This document shows, piece after piece, positions 1 through 7,326 of a stretch of DNA of 64,000 nucleotides. The DNA lies in the NCBI RefSeq assembly GCF_009857835.1, contig NZ_WWCL01000004.1, forward strand, positions 620,001 through 684,000, written 5' to 3'. Both the position numbers and the translations under genes were made by a program. The stretch comes from Duganella fentianensis (GTDB lineage: Bacteria > Pseudomonadota > Gammaproteobacteria > Burkholderiales > Burkholderiaceae_D). Under the pieces are notes generated by a model. That model was not told the DNA's origin and did no database searches. It was given only the letters and a program-made list of their open reading frames with translations. Within the stretch, counting starts at the first letter, position 1. Each line of letters begins with the position of its first letter.

Positions 1-207
1 CAGCCCGAAGCTGGTCTGGCCGGCGCGGAAGATCCAGTCGCCATCGCCGAACTGGCGCACCGTACCGAAACGCAGCATGTGCTTCACATCGCTTTCGCTC
101 AGGGTGGGGAAGATCTGGTGACGGCGGGTGTCGAGGTCGATGCCGGGACCGGAGACAGGGTCGTCGGCAGTAAGTTCAGGCAGCATTTCCGGGCTCTTGT
201 TGGGCAT
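1..207 (-). CDS. cNMP-binding-domain protein, probable thioredoxin-reductase-type oxidoreductase (N-terminal part)
   Basis: Only the first 69 codons are inside the window; the gene continues past base 1. The start is the ATG at 207, reading MPNKSPEM. The visible part has an acidic, unstructured-looking N-terminus, then FPTLSESDVKHMLRFG and FGDGDWIFRAGQ, which match the first strands of a Crp-like cyclic-nucleotide-binding fold. In related betaproteobacteria this type of N-terminus is fused to an FAD/NADPH thioredoxin-reductase-like domain. That second half is not visible here, so the oxidoreductase part is inference. It is divergent from cysM. It could equally be a plain cNMP-binding regulator. 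Confidence 0.5.
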   Translation of the reverse strand, partial: MPNKSPEMLPELTADDPVSGPGIDLDTRRHQIFPTLSESDVKHMLRFGTVRQFGDGDWIFRAGQTSFGL

Positions 208-396
208 ATCAGTCCTGCTCAGAAAGTGGTGGTGAGAGTGTAGCCAGTCTAGCGGAAGCGGCGCGGCAGGTGTGTGAACTTGCACCCCCGTACCAGCATA
301 AAAACCGGGTCTGTTGCAGTTTGACGTGCGGTTTTCGTATATGGCTGGGCGTTGCAATTCGGAAAACCTGCTAGCAGCCGTGAATAATGCAAGTTT

Positions 397-414
397 CCCC
401 GCGGCAGAGCGGGG
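397..414 (+). other. GC-rich hairpin in the cysM leader region
   Basis: CCCCGC and GCGGGG pair around a six-base loop, followed by TTTC. The T-run is too short for a convincing terminator. It lies 66 bases before cysM and just upstream of a possible -10 (TAGAAT, 443-448). Function unknown. Confidence 0.25.
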
Positions 415-479
415 TTTCAAGCAAGGCGGGCGCTTATGGGATTAGAATGGGGTTTTAGCTGGCACGAACGAACAATAAG

Positions 480-1382
480 ATGGCTTACAAAACCCTGGAA
501 GATACGATAGGCAACACCCCGCTGGTTCAGCTGGTCAACCTGCCCGGTGCCGACGCACGGGCGCGCAACAACATTATTCTGGGCAAACTGGAAGGCAATA
601 ATCCGGCCGGTTCCGTCAAGGACCGGGCTGCCATGTCCATGCTCAAGCGCGCCGAGGAGCGCGGCGATATCAAGCCCGGCGATACCCTGATCGAAGCCAC
701 CAGTGGTAACACGGGCATCGCGCTGGCCATGGCGGCTGCGCTGCGCGGCTACAAGATGCTGCTGCTGATGCCGGAAAACCTGAGCGTGGAACGGCGCCAG
801 AGTATGGCGGCCTATGGTGCCCAGATCATGCTCACGCCCAAGACGGGCGGGATGGAATATGCGCGTGACATGGCCGAGCAGCTGCAGAAGGATGGCAAGG
901 GCATTATTCTGGACCAGTTCGCCAATGGCGATAATGCGCGTGCCCACTACGAAGGCACGGGGCCGGAAATCTGGCGCGATACGGAAGGCCGCGTGACCCA
1001 CTTCGTCAGCGCCATGGGCACCACGGGCACCATCATGGGCGTATCGCGCTACCTGAAGGAGCAGAACCCCGCCGTGCAGATCATCGGTGCCGAACCGGAA
1101 GAAGGTTCGTCCATCCCCGGCATCCGCAAATGGCCGGAAGCCTATCTGCCGAAAATCTATGACCGCAGCCGTGTCGATCAGGTGGAAGCCGTGTCGCAGG
1201 CGGCAGCCGAACGCATGGCACGCCGGCTGGCGGCGGAAGAGGGCATCTTCTGCGGCATTTCCGCCGCCGGTGCCTGCGAAATCGCCCTGCGCATTTCGCA
1301 GACGGTAGAAAACGCCACCATCGTGTTCATCGTCTGCGATCGCGGCGACCGCTACCTGTCCACCGGCGTATTCCCCGCCTAA
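480..1382 (+). CDS. cysM: Cysteine synthase B (O-acetylserine sulfhydrylase, CysM)
   Basis: A PLP enzyme that makes L-cysteine from O-acetylserine and sulfide or thiosulfate in the cytoplasm. The 300-residue product is family length and complete. It starts with the typical TLEDTIGNTPLVQL. The Schiff-base lysine is K47 in GSVKDR, followed by the substrate loop TSGNTG near residue 81 and the phosphate-binding GTTGT near residue 177. The ISAAG and CDRGDRYLSTG endings favour CysM over CysK. It stands alone, divergent from the partial gene at 1-207. A serine acetyltransferase at 58856 is far away and probably belongs to polysaccharide synthesis. Confidence 0.95.
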   Translation: MAYKTLEDTIGNTPLVQLVNLPGADARARNNIILGKLEGNNPAGSVKDRAAMSMLKRAEERGDIKPGDTLIEATSGNTGIALAMAAALRGYKMLLLMPENLSVERRQSMAAYGAQIMLTPKTGGMEYARDMAEQLQKDGKGIILDQFANGDNARAHYEGTGPEIWRDTEGRVTHFVSAMGTTGTIMGVSRYLKEQNPAVQIIGAEPEEGSSIPGIRKWPEAYLPKIYDRSRVDQVEAVSQAAAERMARRLAAEEGIFCGISAAGACEIALRISQTVENATIVFIVCDRGDRYLSTGVFPA

Positions 1383-1420
1383 AAAACAAAACCCTCATCG
1401 CCGTTGCCGGGGATGAGGGT
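1381..1420 (-). terminator. Rho-independent terminator of the leftward small regulator gene
   Basis: A perfect 9-bp stem (ACCCTCATC at 1391-1399 with GATGAGGGT at 1412-1420) is followed on the minus strand by a T-rich run (the A-rich stretch 1381-1391 on the plus strand). It lies between the convergent ends of cysM and the gene at 1442, and mainly serves the latter. Read rightward, the hairpin lacks a good U-tract. Confidence 0.8.
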
Positions 1421-1441
1421 GATTTGCAGGACAGGTGCCGA

Positions 1442-1780
1442 TTAGCTCTGGCCGCCGCCCGATTCGCCTTCTTTCGGTTTGAACTGCTTGTCGCTGATAC
1501 GGAACTTGTTACGACGGTCGCCCATCAGGTAACGCAGGTCGCGAATGCTCAGGTCGCTCACTTCGTGCATACGGATCAGCAGCGAAGCACCGACTGGCAG
1601 ACGGTGGTGACGGATCTTGCTGATCACTGGTGGCGCAACTTCCAGTGCGCGCGACAGTGCTGCGTCGTTTTTCAGGCGCAGGTTTTCGATCAGGGTATCC
1701 AGCAGGCGGTTGGGATTGTATTGCAGCAGATCATCGCCATCCGCATCGTTGTTCATGTCTATGCCGACTTGGTTTGTCAT
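1442..1780 (-). CDS. Conserved hypothetical protein, possible HTH-type regulator
   Basis: I do not recognise a named gene. The 112-residue product contains LLDTLIENLRLKNDAALSRALEVAPPV, whose spacing resembles the first helices of an XRE-type helix-turn-helix (NDAALSRAL-EVAPPVISKIRH). After it comes RMHEVSDLSIRDLRYLMGDRR and a charged C-terminus. No signal peptide or membrane segment is visible. I chose the ATG at 1780 because AGAAGGA precedes it; an in-frame TTG at 1816 has no Shine-Dalgarno. It is monocistronic, with its own terminator and a long AT-rich upstream region. DNA binding is an inference. Confidence 0.7.
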   Translation of the reverse strand: MTNQVGIDMNNDADGDDLLQYNPNRLLDTLIENLRLKNDAALSRALEVAPPVISKIRHHRLPVGASLLIRMHEVSDLSIRDLRYLMGDRRNKFRISDKQFKPKEGESGGGQS

Positions 1781-2204
1781 GATTTCGTTTTTTCCTTCTG
1801 TAAAGTTGTCCTGCAAAGTACAACACTCGGAGCTCGCTTAGCTGCGTTCACGTTCTTCCTTACCAGGAACGAATTCACACACGGACGGATTCCGGGATAA
1901 CAATTTTCATAATATATACACAATTGTACCTAACTCATACCCATAAGCAACAAGAATCATGCTGCTCATGCGTACTGTTGTCGCTCTGCAACATTGTGTG
2001 AGAATTATACACCGGCCTTCATGTTATGCTGGCTGCGCTCACAATTATTGAATCCATAAGCTTAATTATAAGACAATAAGCTTGTGTTCCGCGTAGGTAT
2101 ATTCCTCAACTACCGCAAGTTTGTCGAAAAAATTTCTTCGTGTCAACTAAACAATACAGTTGGCAAGTCCATATTCCAAGACCCGTTACGCTTCTTTACA
2201 TCCG
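1781..2204. other. 424-bp AT-rich non-coding region
   Basis: No supportable gene. It holds the promoter region of the leftward small regulator (candidate at 1923-1950) and the 3' side of the mltB operon. Two ATAAGCTT copies (2056-2063 and 2076-2083) lie 20 bp apart, about two helical turns. A near-palindrome, CGAAAAAATTTCTTCG, near 2127-2142 could be part of an mltB terminator but is weak. Base composition is clearly more AT-rich than the neighbouring genes. Confidence 0.6.
1923..1950 (-). promoter_or_regulatory. Candidate sigma70 promoter for the small regulator gene
   Basis: On the minus strand TTGCTT (1945-1950) and TACAAT (1923-1928) are separated by 16 bp. It points at the gene starting at 1780 and would give a leader of about 135 bases. 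Confidence 0.4.
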
Positions 2205-3326
2205 TTAGCGCAGCTGCTTGATGGCGCGGCCTAATTCCAGTACCGACATGGCATAGAAATAACTGCGGTTGTACTGGGTGATGGCGAAGAAATTCCCGTT
2301 TGCTAACCAGTATTCTGTGGGCTCTGCGCCATTTTGCAAGTCCACCAGGCCATATTTTGTGACTTCCGGTGGCATGGTGTCGGTGCTGACGCCGGCAGCT
2401 TTCAGTTCATTCCAGCTATAACTGGCGACCAGTCCCTGATTCAGCATGCGCTCCCATTGCAGATGGGGCGCCACGCTAGCCGGATAGACTATGGCGCCGT
2501 TGAGTTCGCGCTGCCAGCCGTGCGCGACGAGGAAGGCGGCGACACTGCCGATGGCATCGCTCGGCGAATTGAGCAGATCGATCTGGCCATCCCCATCGAA
2601 ATCGACGGCAAACTTGATCACGCTGTTGGGCATGAATTGCGGCATGCCGATGGCGCCGGCGAAGGAACCACGCAGGCTGAACGGATCGAGATTGTTCTTG
2701 CGGGCGAATTGCAGCGCCGCTTCCAGTTCGCGCCGGAAGAAGGCCATGCGCTCCGTGCGGGCCGGCGCTTCGGGATAGGCAAAGGCCAGCGTGGTCAGGG
2801 CATCGAGCACGCGGAAGCGGCCCGTGTTACGGCCATACACGGTTTCTACGCCGATGATGCCGACGATGACTTCGGCCGGCACGCCATACAGGCTTTCCGC
2901 CCGCTCCAGTGCGGCGCTGTTCTCGGCCCAGAACTTCAGGCCGGCGTTGATGCGCACCGGTTCGATAAACAGCTTGCTGTAGGCCTGCCAGTTTTTCGGC
3001 TTGCCCGGCGGCGCAGGCTTGATCAGCTGGACGGCGGAATCGACGAAGCGCACTTGCGCCATCAGCGTATTGAGTTCTGCCCGGTCCCAGTGATTGCGTG
3101 CCGCGACTTCATCGAGGAAGCTGCTGACTTCCTTCCAGTCGCCGAAGTTGACGAACTCGCCTTCGTAATCGACGGCGGGCGCTTTTTTCTTCGCGGGTTT
3201 CTTTTTATGGGCAGCAGCCTTGCTGGCTTTGGCGGGCTGGTGCTGGACGGGCGCGGCGCAGGCATTGCCCAGCATGGTGGCGGAAAGGCCCAGCAGCAGG
3301 GCGGTGATCAACGGCTTTATCGACAT
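2205..3326 (-). CDS. mltB: Lytic murein transglycosylase B
   Basis: A periplasmic enzyme cleaving the glycan strands of peptidoglycan to give 1,6-anhydro ends. The 373-residue product begins with a signal peptide (residues 1-24), then a Lys/Ala-rich linker. The catalytic glutamate is E161 in GVETVYGRNTG. The MltB fingerprint GSFAGAIGMPQFMPNS and a Asp-rich DFDGDGQIDLL loop follow. The signal-peptide region contains NAC-AAP, so it may be lipid-anchored, but the lipobox is poor. It is the last gene of a leftward operon and overlaps the end of the transglutaminase gene by 10 bases, suggesting translational coupling. Confidence 0.93.
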   Translation of the reverse strand: MSIKPLITALLLGLSATMLGNACAAPVQHQPAKASKAAAHKKKPAKKKAPAVDYEGEFVNFGDWKEVSSFLDEVAARNHWDRAELNTLMAQVRFVDSAVQLIKPAPPGKPKNWQAYSKLFIEPVRINAGLKFWAENSAALERAESLYGVPAEVIVGIIGVETVYGRNTGRFRVLDALTTLAFAYPEAPARTERMAFFRRELEAALQFARKNNLDPFSLRGSFAGAIGMPQFMPNSVIKFAVDFDGDGQIDLLNSPSDAIGSVAAFLVAHGWQRELNGAIVYPASVAPHLQWERMLNQGLVASYSWNELKAAGVSTDTMPPEVTKYGLVDLQNGAEPTEYWLANGNFFAITQYNRSYFYAMSVLELGRAIKQLR

Positions 3327-5317
3327 AGAACTAACAGTTTCCTCAGCATCGCCAGCGATGCAGTACGTGATTCGGGGCTATCCGCGCCATAGCGCAGACG
3401 GCTGTAGAGCAATAAAAATTCCTGCAGGGCGGCTTGCTGCGCTGCGCTCGCGGGGCGCAGGCGCAGCCGCTGCGCATAGGCTTGCGGCCCTTCATGCGGA
3501 GCGCGGGCAAAGCCGCGGCGTGCCTGCTGGCGGCAGAACTGCGCATATAGCTGCGTGAGCGGATCGCGCGGGCGACGCCGGCGCAGCCACACCAGCCCAC
3601 ACAGTAGCATTGCCACGCCCAGTGCGCCAGCACCATAAGGCCATAAATTGCTGGCCTGTGTGCTGCTGGCCAGCGTGCTGTCGAGCAGCGCCTGCTGGCG
3701 TTCCGGGCTGTAGTCCAGCACCCACTGGTTCCACTGGTTGTTGAGGGCGGCGAACTGGAAGCGCAGCGATGTGAGCAGGGAGGCCGCTTCGCCGCTCAGG
3801 CTTTGCAGCAGCGCGTTGCTGCCGCGCCCGGGTGACGCCAGCTGGCCCGCTCCTGCGATGCGCTGGGGCGCCACGGCTGCCGTGGGGTCGGCGCGCTGCC
3901 AGCCGACGCCGGCCTGCCAGAATTCGGCCCAGGCGTGGGCATCGGACTGGCGCACACTGAGTACACCATCGACCGGGTTGAATTCGCCGCCCTGATAGCC
4001 AGTGACCACACGCGCCGGCACGCCCATGGCGCGCAGGGTGAACACGAAGGCGCCGGCGAAATGTTCGCAGAAGCCGGCTTTGCTATCGAACAGGAATTCA
4101 TCGACGGCATGGCGGCCCAGCAGGGCCGGTTCCAGCGTATAGCTATAGCCGCTGCTGCCCAGCAGCTGCAACAGCCTTTGCACCAGCGCGGGAGCGGCCG
4201 CATGGTCGGCCGCAAGTCGTGCCGCCAGTGCCAGCGTGCGCGGATTGTAGCCGTCCGGTAGCTCCAGCCAGCGCTGCAGCGAGGCGGGGCTGGCGTCGGC
4301 CTGCAGGCGGTATGTCAGCCATGCGCGGCTGCGGTAGCGCAGCCTTTCGCCCGGGGTGCGGGTGGTGACGAACTCCATTTCGTCGGTGTCGACCACCCGA
4401 TAGTTGTCCAGCTCCAGCCGTGGCCCGCTCAGTTCCAGTGCCGGCAGATACGGCTGCTGCTGGACTTCCAGCGTGAGTTCGTAGGCGAGCGCCGGATTGC
4501 GCACGCGGATATCGAGGTCGGCACGGTGCAGGCCGCGGGCGGGATGCACGCGCGTCCAGCTGCGGCCATCGTAGTCGCCCAGTACGATGCTGCGCCAGTA
4601 CAGCTGGGACGGCGACGGATGCGGTCCCTGAAACTGCACGCGAAAAGCCAGTGCATCCGAGCGGGCCAGTGCGGAGATGCTGCCCGGCGCCATGCTGTCG
4701 GACAGGCCGGAACTGCCCGTATGGGCATCGCCGGGCAGACCCCACAGGGGGCCGCTGATGCGGGGGAAACCGAGAAACAGCAGCAGCGCCAGCGGCGCGC
4801 CGAATAGCAGCAGGCGTCCGGCCAGCGCCAGACGCTGGCGCAGCGGCGGCTGGTAGGCGCCATACTGGAACGATAGCTGGGCACCCAGCATCAGCGTCAG
4901 CGCCAGTATGCTGTGCAGCGCCATCAGCATGGACTGGCTGTAGAAGTAGTTACTGAGCAGGACGAAGTAGCACAGGAAGATCACCACCATCACATCGCGG
5001 CGGGCGCGCATTTCTAGCATTTTGAAGCCGAGCAGCAGGGTCAGCATGGCCACCCCCGTGTCCCGTCCCAGCCAGGTGTGGAATTCCGCGTGGACGCCGG
5101 CCATGGCGGCAAGCGCCACGGGCAGCAGTAGCCAGATCGGCGGCAATCGCCAGTCTGCACAGGTCAGCAGGGTGCGCCAGCCCAGCGTGAGGGCAAAGGT
5201 CAGGCTGATCCACCATGGCAGATGCAGGGTATGCGGCAGCAGGACCGCCAGTGCGGCCAGCAGCAGGAGCATGGTATCGCTCTGCTCGTGGTTCAGGTTT
5301 TGCAGCAGCTGCTTCAT
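3317..5317 (-). CDS. tgpA: DUF3488 / transglutaminase-like membrane protein (TgpA type)
   Basis: An inner-membrane protein with a cluster of membrane helices in about residues 15-190, a periplasmic transglutaminase-like domain, one further helix near residue 560 (LWPYGAGALGVAMLLCGLVWL) and a DUF4129-like C-terminus. The triad is visible: Cys417 in KAGFCEHFAGAF, His in QSDAHAWAEFW and Asp in WQRADPTAA. The TgpA family is linked to cell-envelope integrity; the natural substrate is not settled. Its ATG overlaps the DUF58 stop (ATGA, 5314-5317). The company of MoxR and DUF58 is the classical arrangement. Confidence 0.9.
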   Translation of the reverse strand: MKQLLQNLNHEQSDTMLLLLAALAVLLPHTLHLPWWISLTFALTLGWRTLLTCADWRLPPIWLLLPVALAAMAGVHAEFHTWLGRDTGVAMLTLLLGFKMLEMRARRDVMVVIFLCYFVLLSNYFYSQSMLMALHSILALTLMLGAQLSFQYGAYQPPLRQRLALAGRLLLFGAPLALLLFLGFPRISGPLWGLPGDAHTGSSGLSDSMAPGSISALARSDALAFRVQFQGPHPSPSQLYWRSIVLGDYDGRSWTRVHPARGLHRADLDIRVRNPALAYELTLEVQQQPYLPALELSGPRLELDNYRVVDTDEMEFVTTRTPGERLRYRSRAWLTYRLQADASPASLQRWLELPDGYNPRTLALAARLAADHAAAPALVQRLLQLLGSSGYSYTLEPALLGRHAVDEFLFDSKAGFCEHFAGAFVFTLRAMGVPARVVTGYQGGEFNPVDGVLSVRQSDAHAWAEFWQAGVGWQRADPTAAVAPQRIAGAGQLASPGRGSNALLQSLSGEAASLLTSLRFQFAALNNQWNQWVLDYSPERQQALLDSTLASSTQASNLWPYGAGALGVAMLLCGLVWLRRRRPRDPLTQLYAQFCRQQARRGFARAPHEGPQAYAQRLRLRPASAAQQAALQEFLLLYSRLRYGADSPESRTASLAMLRKLLVLCR

Positions 5318-6327
5318 GCCTCGGACTCGTGCGCGGCGGGGCTATGGCCATATAGAGCCAGTGCGCGCAGGCAGGCACTCTGCTGGGCCGCACCCAGTGC
5401 GGCAGGAATATAGACCTGATCGAGCCGCAGGCTGTAGGGTTGGGCGGATGCTTGCGCCGCCAGCACCCAGGCGCACAGGCGTGACAGCTTGCGCTCCAGT
5501 GGCAGTTGCGGCGGCAGCGTGGCCAGATCGAATATCAGCGGGCTGGCGCTGGCCCCTTCGAACTGCTTGGCCAGCAGCGGCAGTTCCGGCCTGCTGGCGT
5601 GACGGGCGATCTGGCGCCAGGCCAGATGGCGGGGGCTGTCGCCCGGACGGTAGTCACGCAGGCCGGCCAGATGTTCGCTGCCGGTGCGGCTGCGGCCATG
5701 GCCGGCACAGCTGTCCGCCGCGGGGAGGGGAAGCGGCGGCTGTTCCGGTGCCGGATAGACCAGCACCTGCAGGGCCGGCTGCCAGTAGCTCCAGGCGCGG
5801 AACAGACCGAGTGGAAAGCGCGTCACCAGCCGTATGCGGCTGGCCGCCTGCCAGCCGCGCGTGCTGGTTGCAGCGTGCAGCAGCACGCTGGCGCCGGCAG
5901 GCACGGTGCCGACGTCGCAAGGCTGCACGCTGACGCCATCGTCCTGAAATCCCAGCCAGACTGCATAGTGCCGGCGTGCGCGGGCAGGCGCCAGTTCGAC
6001 CCGGAAGCTGGCCGTTTCGCCAGCAAATACGGGCGCCGTGTGGCCCGGCGTGAGCTGCAGGCCGGCCAGATTGTGCGCGGTGGCGACCATGTCGGCCAGC
6101 ACGCAGGCGCCGAGCAGAAAGGTCAGCGCATAGCCCAGACCGAGGTTGTAATTGAGTGAGCCTAGCAGCATCACCATCAGCAGCAGCGCGCATTGCAGGC
6201 CGGCGCGGGTGGGGAGGATGTAGATGCGGCGCATACCCAGCGTCATGCTGCTGGCCGGCGCGCCGCCCAGATGGTATAGCCAGCGGGCGTGCAGGGCACT
6301 GCGGAATCGCTGCAGTAGCGCCGTCAT
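5314..6327 (-). CDS. DUF58 domain-containing protein
   Basis: 337 residues with two N-terminal membrane helices (about residues 40-85), then a cytoplasmic region containing the DUF58 core around GLRDYRPGDSPRHLAWRQIARH. DUF58 proteins are usual partners of MoxR AAA+ ATPases; their biochemical role is not well defined. The open frame extends upstream to 6552, but the ATG at 6327 (MTALLQRF) fits the operon, being 5 bases after the moxR stop. It overlaps the next gene by ATGA. Confidence 0.88.
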   Translation of the reverse strand: MTALLQRFRSALHARWLYHLGGAPASSMTLGMRRIYILPTRAGLQCALLLMVMLLGSLNYNLGLGYALTFLLGACVLADMVATAHNLAGLQLTPGHTAPVFAGETASFRVELAPARARRHYAVWLGFQDDGVSVQPCDVGTVPAGASVLLHAATSTRGWQAASRIRLVTRFPLGLFRAWSYWQPALQVLVYPAPEQPPLPLPAADSCAGHGRSRTGSEHLAGLRDYRPGDSPRHLAWRQIARHASRPELPLLAKQFEGASASPLIFDLATLPPQLPLERKLSRLCAWVLAAQASAQPYSLRLDQVYIPAALGAAQQSACLRALALYGHSPAAHESEA

Positions 6328-6332
6328 GGTGT

Positions 6333-7253
6333 TCAGACTGGCACAGCGAGCCGTAGGCGTTGCACCAGTTGCGCGCCAGTCTGGACGCCGCCCTGTGCCG
6401 ATGGCAGGGGGCGCAAGCGGTGTACGCAGACCGGCTCCAGCACGAGCTGCACATCTTCGGGCAGCACGTGGTCGCGGCCGGACAGCATGGCCCATGCGCG
6501 CGCCGCATGCAGCAGGGCGATGGCAGCGCGCGGGCTGAGACCTTCGGCACACCAGGCGCTATTGCGCGAGGCGGCGGCCAGCGCCTGCACGTAATCGATC
6601 AGGGCCGGCGCCGCATGAATCTGGCGCACGGCCTGCTGCGCTGCCAGCAACTGGGCCGGCTGCATCTGCGGCTGCAGGTTTTTCAGCAGCTGGCGGCGGT
6701 CTTCGCCCATCAGCAGGGCGCGTTCGGCGGCGGCGTCGGGATAGCCCAGCGAAAGGCACATCAGGAAGCGGTCCAGCTGTGATTCGGGCAGCGGATAGGT
6801 GCCGATCTGGTGGCCGGGATTCTGCGTGGCGATCACGAAGAACGGTGCAGGCAGGGGACGGGTGACGCCGTCGCTGGTGACCTGCTGTTCCGCCATGGCT
6901 TCCAGCAGGCCGGATTGGGCCTTGGGCGTGGCGCGGTTGATTTCATCGGCCAGCAGCACTTGCGTAAAAATGGGGCCGGGGTGGAACACGAAGGCGCCCT
7001 GTTCGCGCTGGTAGATGGCGATGCCGTTGACATCGGCCGGCAGCAGATCACTGGTGAATTGCAGGCGGTTGAAATTCAGGCCTAGCGACAGGGCCAGTGC
7101 GTGCGCCAGCGTGGTCTTGCCCACGCCGGGCAGGTCTTCGATCAGCAGGTGGCCGCCTGCCAGCAGGCAGGTGAGGGCCAGACGGATTTGCCGGTCTTTG
7201 CCGACAATGACAGTGCCAACCTGACGGGCGACGGCTTGCAGTTGCTGGTGCAT
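6333..7253 (-). CDS. MoxR-family AAA+ ATPase
   Basis: 306 residues, typical MoxR length. Walker A is GVGKTTLA near residue 45, Walker B is LLADEINRA, followed by sensor 1 ATQNP and the MoxR lid domain. MoxR ATPases act as chaperone-like remodelers, usually with DUF58 and von Willebrand or transglutaminase partners. It is the first gene of the moxR-DUF58-tgpA-mltB operon, so a role in envelope maintenance is a reasonable inference. Confidence 0.93.
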   Translation of the reverse strand: MHQQLQAVARQVGTVIVGKDRQIRLALTCLLAGGHLLIEDLPGVGKTTLAHALALSLGLNFNRLQFTSDLLPADVNGIAIYQREQGAFVFHPGPIFTQVLLADEINRATPKAQSGLLEAMAEQQVTSDGVTRPLPAPFFVIATQNPGHQIGTYPLPESQLDRFLMCLSLGYPDAAAERALLMGEDRRQLLKNLQPQMQPAQLLAAQQAVRQIHAAPALIDYVQALAAASRNSAWCAEGLSPRAAIALLHAARAWAMLSGRDHVLPEDVQLVLEPVCVHRLRPLPSAQGGVQTGAQLVQRLRLAVPV

Positions 7254-7326
7254 GGTAGCGATGGACGGTTGCTCTGCCTCGATTCTAAGCGAGAAACCGC
7301 GCCAGCGATACCATGGCAGCCTGCTG

